Part shown: piece by piece, positions 1 to 12,563 of the stretch
Layout of the letters: each line of letters starts with the position of its first letter
Numbering within the stretch: the stretch's first letter is position 1
Assembly: GCF_000711715.1 (NCBI RefSeq)
Contig: NZ_JONN01000001.1
Span: 744,001 to 808,000, forward strand
Direction: 5' to 3'
Source: Sphingomonas astaxanthinifaciens DSM 22298
Lineage (GTDB): Bacteria; Pseudomonadota; Alphaproteobacteria; Sphingomonadales; Sphingomonadaceae
DNA: 64,000 bases
Made by a program: the position numbers and the translations under genes
The notes under the pieces: generated by a model
Databases searched by the model: none
Told to the model about the DNA's origin: nothing
The model's input: the letters and a program-made list of their open reading frames with translations, nothing else

Positions 1-1686
1 GCCAAGGAAGGCGTCCAGATCGAGCCCGAGAACCAGACCCTCGCCTCGATCACCTTCCAGAACTATTTCCGCATGTATCCGAAGCTCTCGGGCATGACCG
101 GAACCGCGCTCACCGAAGCGCCCGAATTCTTCGACATCTACAAGATGAACGTCGTCTCGATCCCGACCCACGTGCCGGTCCAGCGGATCGATGAAGAGGA
201 CGAATTCTACAAGAATATCAACGACAAGTTCGCGGCGATCGCGAAGGAGATCAAGAAGCGGCAGGAGATGGGCCAGCCCGTCCTCGTCGGAACCGTCTCG
301 ATCGAGAAGTCCGAACTGCTCGGCGAATTCCTCGAGAAGGAAGGCATCCGCCACTCGGTCCTCAACGCCCGCTTCCACGAGCAGGAAGCCCATCTCGTGG
401 CGCAGGCCGGGCGGATCGGCGCGGTCACCATCGCCACCAACATGGCCGGCCGCGGCACCGACATCCAATTGGGCGGCAACGTCGAGTTCCGGGTCGGCGA
501 CGAGCTCGGCGACATGCCCGAAGGCCCCGAGCGCGACGCCGCGATCGAGCGGATCAGGCAGGAGGTCCAGGCCGAACGCGAGCAGGTTCGCGCCAATGGC
601 GGCCTCTTCGTCCTCGGCACCGAGCGCCACGAAAGCCGCCGCATCGACAACCAGCTGCGCGGCCGTTCGGGCCGTCAGGGCGACCCGGGCCTGTCGCGCT
701 TCTATCTCAGCCTCGACGACGACCTGCTGCGCATCTTCGGCCCGCAGACCGCCTTCGCCCGCCTGATGGAGAAGAACCTCGAGGACGGTGAGGCGATCGT
801 CTCCCCGTGGATATCCAAGGCCATCGAGACCGCGCAGAAGAAGGTCGAGGCGCGCAACTACGACATCCGCAAGCAGGTCGTCGAATTCGACGACGTGATG
901 AACGACCAGCGCAAGGTCATCTACGAGCAGCGCGCCGAGATCATGGACGCCGAGCATGTCTCGGACGTCGTCACCGACATGCGCGCCGACACCGTCACCA
1001 GCCTGGTCGAAGCGCATTGCCCGCCGGGGACCTATCCCGAGCAATGGGATGTCCCGGGCCTCAAGGAGAGCCTCGACGAGGTCCTCGGCCTCCAGCCGCC
1101 GCTCGACGACTGGCTCAAGGAAGATGCGGTCGACCAGGAATTGCTGATCGAACGGATCGGTGCCCAGGCCGACGAGGTGATGGTCGCCAAGACCAGCGAG
1201 GTCGATCCCGACCGCTGGCAGGAGGTCGAGAAGACCATCCTCATCCAGACGCTCGACCACCATTGGAAGGAGCATCTGGCGACGCTCGACGCGCTGCGCC
1301 AGGTCATCCACCTGCGCTCCTATGCGCAGAAGAAGCCGATCGACGAATATAAGCAGGAAGCCTTCGTCCTGTTCGAGCGCCTGCTGGTCGCGATCCGCGA
1401 GGACGTCACCAAGACGCTGATGCGTGCGCAGGTCGCGCTCGAGCCGCCGCCGCTGCCCGAGCTCCCGGCCTTCCTGACCCAGCATCTCGATCCGCTCTCG
1501 GGCTTCGACGACACCGCCGACCTCGACGCCGCCGCGCGCGGGCTGATCGGGGGCGACGGGCAGTCGCTCAATATCCCGCAGCCCGACCTTCCCGAAGGCG
1601 CGCTTGCCCAGCCGATCAACCGCAATGCGCCGTGCCCCTGCGGCTCGGGCAAGAAGTTCAAGCACTGCCACGGGCAGCTGGCCTAG
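1..1686 (+). CDS. secA: SecA preprotein translocase ATPase, C-terminal part (5' truncated)
   Basis: SecA is the cytoplasmic ATPase that drives preproteins through SecYEG. The frame is open from base 1, so about 561 residues of a roughly 900-residue protein are visible and the start lies outside the window. Seen: the second helicase lobe with [10 protein letters not shown] (about residue 150), [11 protein letters not shown] (helicase motif VI), the helical scaffold/wing region ([15 protein letters not shown]), and a C-terminal zinc-binding SEC-C motif [14 protein letters not shown] that binds SecB or phospholipid in the family. It ends 104 bases before putA, with a palindromic repeat in the gap. 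Identification is certain; only the N-terminal half is missing. Confidence 0.98.
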   Translation, partial: AKEGVQIEPENQTLASITFQNYFRMYPKLSGMTGTALTEAPEFFDIYKMNVVSIPTHVPVQRIDEEDEFYKNINDKFAAIAKEIKKRQEMGQPVLVGTVSIEKSELLGEFLEKEGIRHSVLNARFHEQEAHLVAQAGRIGAVTIATNMAGRGTDIQLGGNVEFRVGDELGDMPEGPERDAAIERIRQEVQAEREQVRANGGLFVLGTERHESRRIDNQLRGRSGRQGDPGLSRFYLSLDDDLLRIFGPQTAFARLMEKNLEDGEAIVSPWISKAIETAQKKVEARNYDIRKQVVEFDDVMNDQRKVIYEQRAEIMDAEHVSDVVTDMRADTVTSLVEAHCPPGTYPEQWDVPGLKESLDEVLGLQPPLDDWLKEDAVDQELLIERIGAQADEVMVAKTSEVDPDRWQEVEKTILIQTLDHHWKEHLATLDALRQVIHLRSYAQKKPIDEYKQEAFVLFERLLVAIREDVTKTLMRAQVALEPPPLPELPAFLTQHLDPLSGFDDTADLDAAARGLIGGDGQSLNIPQPDLPEGALAQPINRNAPCPCGSGKKFKHCHGQLA

Positions 1687-1704
1687 CCTGAGCTTGGCTC
1701 TTTC

Positions 1705-1781
1705 CTCGTCATTGCGAGGAGCGTAGCGACGCGGCAATCCAGAGCGGCAGCGGATTGCTTCGCTGCGCTCGCAATGACGAG
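1705..1781. repeat. Palindromic intergenic repeat (CATTGCGAGGAGCG type)
   Basis: The outer arms CTCGTCATTGCGAG (1705-1718) and CTCGCAATGACGAG (1768-1781) are perfect 14-base reverse complements, and the inner parts (GGCAATCC / GGATTGC) continue the pairing, so the element can form a long hairpin. It fills the secA-putA gap. This sequence type is a widespread interspersed palindrome in unrelated bacteria; its function is unknown. It may also act as a boundary between the two transcripts. Confidence 0.85.
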
Positions 1782-1790
1782 TCCGGTTTG

Positions 1791-4700
1791 ATGAACGTCC
1801 AGCGACCCCTGAGCACCGCCACCCTCGACCGCGCGGCCGTCCGCCGCGACTATCGCCGCGACGAGGAAGAGGTGGTCGCCGAGCGCCTCGCCCAGGCCAG
1901 GCTCGGCCCGCAGGCGGAACGCGAGGCAGAGGCGATCGCGCGGGCGCTGGTCAACCATGTCCGGGGCTCCAAGCCTTCGGGGCTCGACGCCTTCCTCCAC
2001 GCCTACGACCTCGGCTCGGACGAGGGCATCGCGCTCATGTGCCTGGCCGAGGCGCTGCTGCGGATTCCCGACGCCCAGACCGCCGACGAGCTGATCCGCG
2101 ACAAATTGTCCGGCCCCGACTGGTCGGACAAACTCGGCGACAGCGAATCCCCCTTCGTCAACGCCGCCACCTTCTCGTTGCTGCTGACCGGCAAGGTGCT
2201 CGACGCCGCCGAGGATCGCACCGCAAGCTGGAAGGCCGCGCTCGGCCGGGCGGTGGGGCGCCTCGGCGAGCCCGTGATCCGGACCGCGGTCGGCCAGGCG
2301 ATGAAGATCCTCGGCGGCCAGTTCGTCTTCGGCCGCACCATCGACGAGGCGCTGTCGCGCGCCGCACCCGAACGCAAGAAGGGGCTCAGCCACAGCTTCG
2401 ACATGCTGGGCGAGGCCGCCCGCACCATGGCCGACGCCGAGCGCTACGCCGACGCCTATCGCGGCGCGATCCGCCGCATCGCCAGGGAAGCGGGGGAGGG
2501 CGTGGTCCGCTCGCCCGGCATTTCGGTCAAGCTGTCGGCGCTTCACCCGCGCTACGAGGCGCTTCACGCCGAGGAGGCCAAGGCGGTCATCCTCCCCGTC
2601 CTGCGCGAACTCGCCGCCGCCGCCAGCGCGGCGCAAGTCCACCTCACCATCGACGCCGAGGAATCGGACCGGCTCGAACTTCAGATGGACTGCCTCGAGG
2701 CGCTGGTCGCCGACGACGCGCTGTTCGCCAACGGCTGGACCGGGCTCGGAATCGCGCTCCAGGCCTATGCCAAGCGCGCCCGCCCGGTGGCCGAATGGGT
2801 GGTCGAACTTGCCCGCGCGCACCGCCGCAAGCTCATGGTCCGGCTGGTCAAGGGCGCCTATTGGGACAGCGAGATCAAGGTCGCGCAGGTCGGCGGCTTC
2901 GACGATTATCCGGTCTTCACCCGCAAGGTCGCGACCGACGTCTCCTACCTCGCCTGCGCGTCCGTGCTGCTCGGCGCGCCCGACGCCATCTATCCTGCCT
3001 TCGCGACCCACAATGCGACCACCATCGGCGCGATCAAGGCGCTGGCCGGCACCACCCCGTTCGAGTTCCAGCGCCTCCACGGCATGGGCGAGGAACTCTA
3101 CGAGGGCCTCGCGCGGCTCGAAAAGCAGATGGGCCAGCCGCAGACCCCGGTGCGCATCTACGCGCCGGTCGGCAGCCACAAGGAATTGCTCGCCTATCTC
3201 GTCCGCCGCCTGCTCGAGAACGGCGCAAACAGCTCGTTCGTCAACCGCATCGCCGACGCCGAGGTCAAGGTCGAGGAACTGACCCGCGATCCCGTCGCCC
3301 AGCTTGCCGCAATGGACCCCCGCCGCAATCCGGCAATTCCCTGCCCGGGCGAGATGTTCGGCTCGGCCCGCCGCAATTCGTCGGGTTGCGACCTCAGTGA
3401 TCCGACCGTCCTCAACCCGCTGCTGCGCCGGCTCGCCGATCTCGAGGCGAAGCGCTGGACGGCCGGGGAGGGGAGCGGCGCGCGCCATGCGATCACCGCG
3501 CCCTTCGATCACCGGATCATCGTCGGCGAGGCGGTCGAGGCGACCGCGGCGGAGCTCGACGCCATGCTGCGCCGCGCCCATGCCGCGCAAGGCGCGTGGG
3601 ACGCACTTGGCGGCGAGGCCCGCGCCCGCCTGCTCGACCGGACCGCCGACCTGTTCGAGGCGCATCGCGAGGACTTCTACTCGCTCTGCATCCGCGAGGC
3701 GGGCAAGACCCTCCCCGACGCCATCCTCGAAGTGCGCGAAGCGGTCGATTTCCTTCGTTATTATGCGGCCGAAGGGCGTCGCCTCTTCTCTCACGCGCAC
3801 CGGCTCCCCGGGCCGACGGGCGAGACCAACGAGCTTCGCCTCCACGGCCGCGGGGTGTGGGCCTGCATCTCGCCCTGGAACTTCCCGCTGGCGATCTTCA
3901 CCGGGCCGGTCGCCGCCGCGCTCGCCGCGGGCAATGCCGCCATCGCCAAGCCCGCCGAGCAGACCCCGCTGATCGGCGCGCTCGCGATTGCGCTGATGCA
4001 CGAGGCCGGCATTCCGCAGGATGTCGTCGGCCTCGCGGTCGGCGACGGCAAGGTCGGCGCCGCGCTCACCGCCCATCCGCTCATCGCCGGGGTCGCCTTC
4101 ACCGGCTCGACCGCGGTCGCCCGCGCGATCAACCGCAGCCTCGCGGAGCGCGACGGCCCGATCGTCCCGCTGATCGCCGAGACGGGCGGCCAGAATGCGA
4201 TGATCGTCGACAGCTCGGCCCTGCCCGAGCAGGTCACCCGCGACGTCGTCGCAAGCGCCTTCCAGTCGGCCGGCCAGCGTTGTTCGGCGCTGCGCGTCCT
4301 GTTCGTCCAGGAAGACGTCGCCGACACGATGGTGACGATGATCCGCGGCGCGATGGAGGCGCTGACGATCGGTGACCCGCGCCTGCCGACCACCGACGTC
4401 GGCCCGGTGATCGACGCCGAGGCCAAGGCGAGCCTCGACGCGCACGTCGCCGAGCTTCGCGCCGCCGGCCGGGTGGTGGCCGAGCGCGCACTCCCCGCCG
4501 AGGCCGGGCAGGGCAGCTTCGTCGCCCCGGTCATCGCCGAACTGCCCGACCTGTCGGCGCTAAGCGACGAGCATTTCGGTCCCGTGCTTCACGTCATCCG
4601 CTGGAAGGCGGGCGAACTCGGCAAGGTGATCGACCAGGTCAATGCCACCGGCTTCGGCCTGACGCTCGGCCTGCAGAGCCGAATCGACACCGTCCATGCC

Positions 4701-4919
4701 GAGGTCCAGGCCAAGGCGCGGGTCGGCAACCTCTACGTCAATCGCAACCAGATCGGTGCGGTGGTCGAGAGCCAGCCGTTCGGCGGCGAGGGCCTGTCGG
4801 GCACCGGGCCCAAGGCGGGCGGCCCGCATTATGTCGCGCGCTTCGCGACCGAGCGGGTGAAGTGCGTCGACACCACGGCGGCGGGGGGCAACGCCACTTT
4901 GATGGCGGCGATCGACTAG
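1791..4919 (+). CDS. putA: Bifunctional proline dehydrogenase / P5C dehydrogenase PutA
   Basis: Oxidises proline to glutamate in two steps: FAD-dependent proline dehydrogenase, then NAD-dependent 1-pyrroline-5-carboxylate dehydrogenase. 1042 residues from ATG 1791; the frame is open further upstream, but that part is the palindromic repeat. Seen: helical arm and PRODH barrel (SVKLSALHPRYEAL near 245, RLVKGAYWDSEIK near 350), then an aldehyde dehydrogenase domain (SPWNFPLAIFTGP near 700, catalytic Cys about 831 in GQRCSAL). There is no N-terminal ribbon-helix-helix DNA-binding domain, so this is the short, non-regulatory PutA form. Whether it self-regulates through another factor cannot be told here. 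Confidence 0.97.
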   Translation: MNVQRPLSTATLDRAAVRRDYRRDEEEVVAERLAQARLGPQAEREAEAIARALVNHVRGSKPSGLDAFLHAYDLGSDEGIALMCLAEALLRIPDAQTADELIRDKLSGPDWSDKLGDSESPFVNAATFSLLLTGKVLDAAEDRTASWKAALGRAVGRLGEPVIRTAVGQAMKILGGQFVFGRTIDEALSRAAPERKKGLSHSFDMLGEAARTMADAERYADAYRGAIRRIAREAGEGVVRSPGISVKLSALHPRYEALHAEEAKAVILPVLRELAAAASAAQVHLTIDAEESDRLELQMDCLEALVADDALFANGWTGLGIALQAYAKRARPVAEWVVELARAHRRKLMVRLVKGAYWDSEIKVAQVGGFDDYPVFTRKVATDVSYLACASVLLGAPDAIYPAFATHNATTIGAIKALAGTTPFEFQRLHGMGEELYEGLARLEKQMGQPQTPVRIYAPVGSHKELLAYLVRRLLENGANSSFVNRIADAEVKVEELTRDPVAQLAAMDPRRNPAIPCPGEMFGSARRNSSGCDLSDPTVLNPLLRRLADLEAKRWTAGEGSGARHAITAPFDHRIIVGEAVEATAAELDAMLRRAHAAQGAWDALGGEARARLLDRTADLFEAHREDFYSLCIREAGKTLPDAILEVREAVDFLRYYAAEGRRLFSHAHRLPGPTGETNELRLHGRGVWACISPWNFPLAIFTGPVAAALAAGNAAIAKPAEQTPLIGALAIALMHEAGIPQDVVGLAVGDGKVGAALTAHPLIAGVAFTGSTAVARAINRSLAERDGPIVPLIAETGGQNAMIVDSSALPEQVTRDVVASAFQSAGQRCSALRVLFVQEDVADTMVTMIRGAMEALTIGDPRLPTTDVGPVIDAEAKASLDAHVAELRAAGRVVAERALPAEAGQGSFVAPVIAELPDLSALSDEHFGPVLHVIRWKAGELGKVIDQVNATGFGLTLGLQSRIDTVHAEVQAKARVGNLYVNRNQIGAVVESQPFGGEGLSGTGPKAGGPHYVARFATERVKCVDTTAAGGNATLMAAID

Positions 4920-4934
4920 GTCTCAAGTCCATGC

Positions 4935-4959
4935 TGAACCCGCGGCCGTCGCGGGCGTT
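4935..4959 (+). promoter_or_regulatory. Candidate EcfG-type (general stress sigma) promoter
   Basis: TGAAC (4935-4939), 16 bases, then CGTT (4956-4959), against the alphaproteobacterial EcfG consensus GGAAC-N16/17-CGTT: one mismatch in the -35 and an exact -10. It lies 29 bases upstream of the hemerythrin ATG, leaving a short leader containing the CCGGAG ribosome site. Inference only. Confidence 0.5.
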
Positions 4960-4988
4960 CTGCCGGGAAATATTCCGGAGCCACAACC

Positions 4989-5519
4989 ATGGACATCACC
5001 GATCTCGTTCTCGACCAGCATCAGGAACAGCGCCGCCTGTTTGCGCATCTCCAGGAGATGCGCGGCGCCAGCAAGGACGAGCTGTCGGCCGTCTGGGAAT
5101 CGCTGAAGGGGCTGCTCGACGCCCATGCCGAGGCCGAGGAGCGCTTTCTCTATCCGCGCCTGCTCGAGGTCGGGAAGGGCGAGGCCGATGCCGACAGCGC
5201 CAAGGACGAGACCAAGGACGCGATCGAGGACCATAACGAGATCCGCGACGCGGGCGAGGCGGTCGAGAAGGAAGAGGTCGGCTCGGACAAGTGGTTCGAC
5301 GCGATCACCAAGGCCGACGAGGCCAACAGCAAGCATCTCGCCGAGGAGGAGCGTCAGGGCCTCGCCGATTTCCGCGAACATGCCTCGCTCGACGAGCGGC
5401 ACGAGCTCGGCATCAAGTTCATCGCTTATGTCAGCGAGCATCGCCACAATGCGAAGGCGGTCGACAAGGACCCCGACGCTTATGTGAAGGATCCCGAGGC
5501 CGAGCTGGCCAAGGCCTGA
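4989..5519 (+). CDS. Hemerythrin HHE domain protein
   Basis: 176 residues with the helix-borne His/Glu pattern of the hemerythrin HHE family: DLVLDQHQEQRRLF near the start, AHAEAEERFLYPRL, IEDHNEIRDA and HLAEEERQGLADF. The family carries a di-iron centre and binds O2 or reacts with NO or peroxide; which applies here cannot be said. It is cytosolic, with no signal peptide. ATG 4989 follows CCGGAG at about 9 bases. A possible EcfG promoter just upstream suggests induction by general stress. It is convergent with the BLUF gene. Confidence 0.9.
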   Translation: MDITDLVLDQHQEQRRLFAHLQEMRGASKDELSAVWESLKGLLDAHAEAEERFLYPRLLEVGKGEADADSAKDETKDAIEDHNEIRDAGEAVEKEEVGSDKWFDAITKADEANSKHLAEEERQGLADFREHASLDERHELGIKFIAYVSEHRHNAKAVDKDPDAYVKDPEAELAKA

Positions 5520-5529
5520 GCGGGGCGCC

Positions 5530-5958
5530 TCAGTCGGCGCCGAACTCGGGCAATTTAGTCCCGGGCTTGAGGAAGACGTCTGCGAAGCGGCGCACCTGCT
5601 TGCGCAGCCGTGGATCGCCGATCGAGCCGGTCAGCTCCTCGAGGAGGGTCCCGAACTCCTCGTCGTCGGTGTCGCGGAACTGCAGGCTCCAGCCGGTGAA
5701 GCTGCGCTGCCTCACTGCGCGGCGCTGGACCATGACCACGGGATCGTGCCGGGGATCGGCGCGGATCGACTGCCAGATCGGCTCCAGCTTGTCGGTCTCG
5801 CCCTCGATCAGCTGCATCCACCAGGCGCCGCCGCCGATCAGCAGCCCCGTGATGTGGTTGGCGGCGTTGCGCGAACGCGACACGTCGAGAATCCGTCCGA
5901 CCGATTCCTCGGTCTGCGGTTCGCGTGCGGCACTGATGTAGACGATCCGCTCAAGCAT
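5530..5958 (-). CDS. BLUF domain blue-light photoreceptor (single-domain)
   Basis: 142 residues, nearly all BLUF domain, a flavin-binding blue-light sensor. Seen: the N-terminal RIVYIS with the conserved Tyr, SRNAANHITGLL with the flavin-contacting Asn, WWMQLIEGE with the conserved Gln, DPRHDPVVM, and FTGWSLQF with the Trp/Met-position Trp. All residues of the photo-switch (Tyr, Gln) are present, so it should be photoactive. There is no fused output domain; only about 45 C-terminal residues follow, so it must signal through a partner. It lies between the hemerythrin gene (convergent) and tRNA-Asn. The partner is not evident nearby, although an EAL gene lies 1.1 kb away. Confidence 0.88.
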   Translation of the reverse strand: MLERIVYISAAREPQTEESVGRILDVSRSRNAANHITGLLIGGGAWWMQLIEGETDKLEPIWQSIRADPRHDPVVMVQRRAVRQRSFTGWSLQFRDTDDEEFGTLLEELTGSIGDPRLRKQVRRFADVFLKPGTKLPEFGAD

Positions 5959-6041
5959 CGATGTCCGGCAAATCCTCCCGGCCGTGGCCTGGGAGACGCA
6001 CTTTGCCGATTACAAACGCTCGGTCCCGGACTGGTGTGAAA

Positions 6042-6116
6042 TGGCTCCCCGAGTTGGATTCGAACCAACGACCAAGTGATTAACAGTCACCTACTCTACC
6101 GCTGAGCTATCGGGGA
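6042..6116 (-). tRNA. tRNA-Asn (anticodon GTT)
   Basis: On the minus strand the 75-base sequence starts TCCCCGATAGCTCAGC and ends in TCGGGGAGCCA. The 7-bp acceptor stem pairs, the anticodon loop reads CTGTTAA (GTT), the T loop TTCGAAT is present, and CCA is encoded. Confidence 0.97.
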
Positions 6117-6168
6117 ACGATGCCGGGCGAGCGCGCCTATGGCGCAGGGGATTCTGCTTGGCAAGACC

Positions 6169-6927
6169 TCACGTCGCAAACTGTTCGGCGGCGATGCGTT
6201 CGTCGAGCGCCTGGTCGGGGTCGAACAGCAGGGTGAGGGGGCGGCTGCGGTCGAGTCCGATCTCCACCGAGCTCACGTCGCGCACCTCGAACTGGTCGGC
6301 GACCGCGGCCACCAGCCGGTCGGTCGGCTCGAGCACGTTGAAGCGAATCCTTGTGTCGTCGGGGAGGATCGCGCCGGCCCAGCGCCGCGGCCGGAAGGGC
6401 GCGATCGGGGTCAAGGCGAGGAGCGGGGCCGACAGTGGCAGGATCGGTCCCTTGGCCGAGAAATTATAGGCGGTGGAGCCGGCCGGGGTCGCCACGAGCA
6501 CGCCGTCGGCGACCAACTCGGGCAGGACCACCCGCCCATTCACCATCACCTCGATCTTGGCGGCCTGGCGGGTTTCGCGCAGCAGCGAGACCTCGTTGAT
6601 CGCGGCATGGGTCCATTCGTCCCCGTGCACGGTCTCGGCGCGCATGGTCAGCGGGTTGATCTCGACCGCCTTGGCCGACGCGATCCGCTCGCCGAGGCAG
6701 TCGAGCCGCCATTCGTTCATTAGGAAGCCGACCGTGCCGCGATTGATCCCGAACACCGGCCGCGCCTCGCCCCCGTCGAGCATCTCGTGGAGCGTGTGGA
6801 GCATGAAGCCGTCGCCGCCGAGCGCCACGAGAATCCGTGCGTCGCGCTCGTCGGCGAAGGTGTAGCGGCGGCGGAGCATGGCGGCGGCGGCCTGCGCGGC
6901 CTCGCCGTGGCTGACGACCAGCGCCAC
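6169..6927 (-). CDS. nadK: NAD kinase
   Basis: Phosphorylates NAD to NADP using ATP. Seen: ILVALGGDGFMLHTLH (the GGDG motif), FGINRGTVGFLMNE, and ADGVLVATPAGSTAYNFSAKGP, the family's second glycine-rich signature. I place the start at GTG 6927 (MALVVSHGEA), giving 252 residues, the usual length of the short alphaproteobacterial form. An ATG at 7068 is in frame and would add 47 residues with no resemblance to the family. Divergent from the EAL gene. Function is certain, the start is not. Confidence 0.9.
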   Translation of the reverse strand: MALVVSHGEAAQAAAAMLRRRYTFADERDARILVALGGDGFMLHTLHEMLDGGEARPVFGINRGTVGFLMNEWRLDCLGERIASAKAVEINPLTMRAETVHGDEWTHAAINEVSLLRETRQAAKIEVMVNGRVVLPELVADGVLVATPAGSTAYNFSAKGPILPLSAPLLALTPIAPFRPRRWAGAILPDDTRIRFNVLEPTDRLVAAVADQFEVRDVSSVEIGLDRSRPLTLLFDPDQALDERIAAEQFAT

Positions 6928-7118
6928 CCCGGCCTCGCTGAGGTCCTGGCGGGTCGCCGTCCCCTTGGGCAGGTCCGCATTCACCGGGACGACTTCCTTC
7001 GCTTGGGCCTCGATGACGTGAGCATAACCGGAGCTGGGCGGGGCCGCTACCGTCCCGTTTCGGTGCAAGCGAGGGGCCGACGGCTGCGCAAGTTCATGCT
7101 ATGGTCTAGCCCACAGCC

Positions 7119-7937
7119 ATGACGCGTCCCGCCCTCCGCTCCAATGCCGCCGACCGCCGAGCCAGCGATGCGCCGCCGCCGCTCCCGCCGGTGCCGGGCG
7201 CGGACGAGGAGTTGCTGGCGATGCTCGCCGAAGACCGGGTCGCGCTCGCCTTCCAGCCGCAATGGGACATTCGCACCGGTGCGGTGGTCGGGGTCGAGGC
7301 GCTCGCCCGCGCGCCCGAGGGCCTGTCGCCGGAGGACCTGTTCGCCCGTGCCGCCCGTGCCGGCCTCAGCGAACGCCTGTCGCGCGCCATCCAGCGCAAG
7401 GCGCTCCAGGCCGCGAGCCGGTGGGAAGGGGCGCTGGGCCAGCTCCGGTTGTCGCTCAACCTCCTGCCCGAAGACCTTGCCCGCGCCGGGTTCGAGCGCT
7501 GGCTCCTCGACGAGATCGCCGCCGCCGGCCTCGCGCCGGGCCGGATCACCGCCGAGATCACCGAATCGAGCCTGATCGTCGATCCCGTCGCGGCGGCGGC
7601 GCGCCTGTCCTGCCTGCGCGCGGCGGGCGTCCATATCGCGGTCGACGATTTCGGCACCGGCTATGCCAGCCTCGCCTGGCTCACCACGCTTCCGCTCGAC
7701 CTCATCAAGATCGACCGCGGCCTGATCCTCGATCTCGTCGGCGGCCGCCGCGCGCAGATCGTGGTCAAGGCGATGATCGCGCTCGCCCGCGAACTCGAAC
7801 TGCAGGTGCTGGTCGAGGGGGTCGAGGACCCCAAGCAGCTCGAACTGCTCAAGGATTGGGGCTGCGACTATTACCAGGGCTTCCTCGGCGCCAAGGCGAT
7901 GAGCGAAGAGGAACTGGCGGCCTTCCTGGCGGCGTGA
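7119..7937 (+). CDS. EAL domain c-di-GMP phosphodiesterase
   Basis: 272 residues; a stand-alone EAL domain that hydrolyses cyclic di-GMP to pGpG. Seen: FQPQWDIRTG, VEALAR (the EAL motif itself), SLNLLPEDL (metal Asn), EITES (metal Glu), VDDFGTGYASL (both metal Asp), IKIDR (catalytic Lys), VEGVED (Glu) and YYQGF (Gln). Every catalytic and metal position is intact, so it is predicted active. No GGDEF, PAS or membrane segment is present; the 25-residue N-terminus is Pro/Ala-rich. The next gene overlaps its stop codon, suggesting cotranscription. A PilZ receptor gene lies 17 kb away. Confidence 0.94.
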   Translation: MTRPALRSNAADRRASDAPPPLPPVPGADEELLAMLAEDRVALAFQPQWDIRTGAVVGVEALARAPEGLSPEDLFARAARAGLSERLSRAIQRKALQAASRWEGALGQLRLSLNLLPEDLARAGFERWLLDEIAAAGLAPGRITAEITESSLIVDPVAAAARLSCLRAAGVHIAVDDFGTGYASLAWLTTLPLDLIKIDRGLILDLVGGRRAQIVVKAMIALARELELQVLVEGVEDPKQLELLKDWGCDYYQGFLGAKAMSEEELAAFLAA

Positions 7938-8676
7938 GACAAAAGGGCGTGAGCAGCGGCTTCATCGACCTCTTTTCCGGCCATTCGGCGCTCTACGCCG
8001 CCGCGCGCCCGACCTATCCACCGCAGGTCTTCGCCGACATCGCCGCGCTCTGTCGGGCAAGGGAACAGGCGTGGGACGTGGGCACCGGCAACGGCCAGGC
8101 CGCGCGCGATCTCGCGGCGCAGTTCGATCGCGTCTTCGCCAGCGACCCCAGCGCGTCCCAGATCGCCGCCGCCGCGCCCGCCGATCGCGTCACCTTCGCG
8201 GTCGAGCCGGCCGAGCGCAGCAGCCTCGCCGACGCGAGCTGCGACCTCGTCCTTGCCGCGCAGGCCGCGCACTGGTTCGAGCCCGAGGCCTTCGGCTCGG
8301 AGGTCCGGCGGGTGGCCAGGCCCGGCGGCATCGTCGCGGCGATCGGCTACGGCTGGTGGTATGTCGATCCGCAAGTCGACGCGATCGTTGCGGGCTTGCT
8401 CAAGGCCGTCGAGCCCCACTGGCAGCCGGGCAACTGGCTGCTGATTGACGGCTATCGCGCGCTGCGGTTGCCGGGCGAGGAGGTCCGGCTCCCGCCCGCG
8501 GCGATCCACCTTGCCTGGGAGCGCCTCGAGCTTGAAGCCTATGTCCGCAGCTGGTCGGTGGTGCAGCGGCTCGGCGAGGCGGTTGCCGAGCCGACCTTCG
8601 CCGCGCTGCGCGCGATCTGGCCGGACGGGCAGAAGCGCCACGTCGTCATGCCCGTCGTGGCCCGCGTCCACCGCCT

Positions 8677-8680
<4 letters not shown>
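7934..8680 (+). CDS. Class I SAM-dependent methyltransferase
   Basis: 248 residues from GTG 7934, whose GTGA overlaps the stop of the EAL gene; GTG 7949 is an alternative in the same frame. Seen: FSGHSALYAAARPTYP, a common lead-in of type-11 methyltransferases, then WDVGTGNGQAARDLA (SAM-binding motif I), DLVLAAQAAHWFE (motif IV region with the catalytic-loop HWF) and RVARPGGIVAAIGYG (post-IV strand). The substrate is unknown; the family includes small-molecule (trans-aconitate-like) methylases. Convergent with mfd, ending 4 bases into it. Confidence 0.85.
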
Positions 8681-12167
<3,487 letters not shown>

Positions 12168-12171
<4 letters not shown>

Positions 12172-12443
12172 CGGTCGATGGGGAGGTAGTCGAGGCGCTG
12201 CATCGCGGTCATCATCGCGCCTTGGTAGCGCTCGGGCACGGCTTGCGTTCCGATCGCCCAGGCCATGATGTCGACGTCCTGTTCCTCGAGCATCGTCTCG
12301 AACAGGGCCTGCTCCTCTGCACTCCACCCTTCGTGGTGAGCGTCGAAGAAGCCCCCGATCAGCCGGTCGGCCTCCTTGGTCCCGCGATGATGCGCGCGCC
12401 AGCGCAGGCGCTTGGTGGTCACGTCGTCGAGCATGGGGGCCAT
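12168..12443 (-). CDS. sdhE: FAD assembly factor SdhE (succinate dehydrogenase flavinylation)
   Basis: 91 residues from ATG 12443 (ATG 12434 is also possible). Family SdhE/YgfY (Sdh5) promotes covalent FAD attachment to SdhA. Seen: the diagnostic RGxxE motif in HHRGTKEADRLIGGFF, followed by the acidic helical bundle (WSAEEQALFETML, VDIMAWAIG). It lies upstream of mfd with a 4-bp overlap and is divergent from recG; this sdhE/mfd/recG neighbourhood is commonly seen in sphingomonads (recollection, not checked). Confidence 0.9.
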
Positions 12444-12470
12444 GTAGGGAAGCGGGGCAATTCCGACAAT

Positions 12471-12552
12471 CGTCATGCCGGGCTTGACCCGGCATCCCGC
12501 TTCTTCCTTGGTAAGACGAGTAGCGGGACCCCGGATCATGTCCGGGGTGACG
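12471..12552. repeat. Imperfect palindromic intergenic repeat between sdhE and recG
   Basis: Left arm 12471-12501 (CGTCATGCCGGGCTTGACC...) is an imperfect reverse complement of the right arm 12522-12552 (...ATGTCCGGGGTGACG). Each arm also contains its own small palindrome. It fills the divergent gap, so the promoters of both genes must lie within or beside it. The type differs from the CGTCGTCCC family seen elsewhere in the window. Confidence 0.75.
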
Positions 12553-12563
12553 AAAAGGAACCC

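Noticed and set aside
1683..4445. Very long open frame opposite putA
   Set aside because: High GC leaves antisense frames open; composition is Arg/Gly/Asp-rich without motifs, and putA on the other strand is certain.
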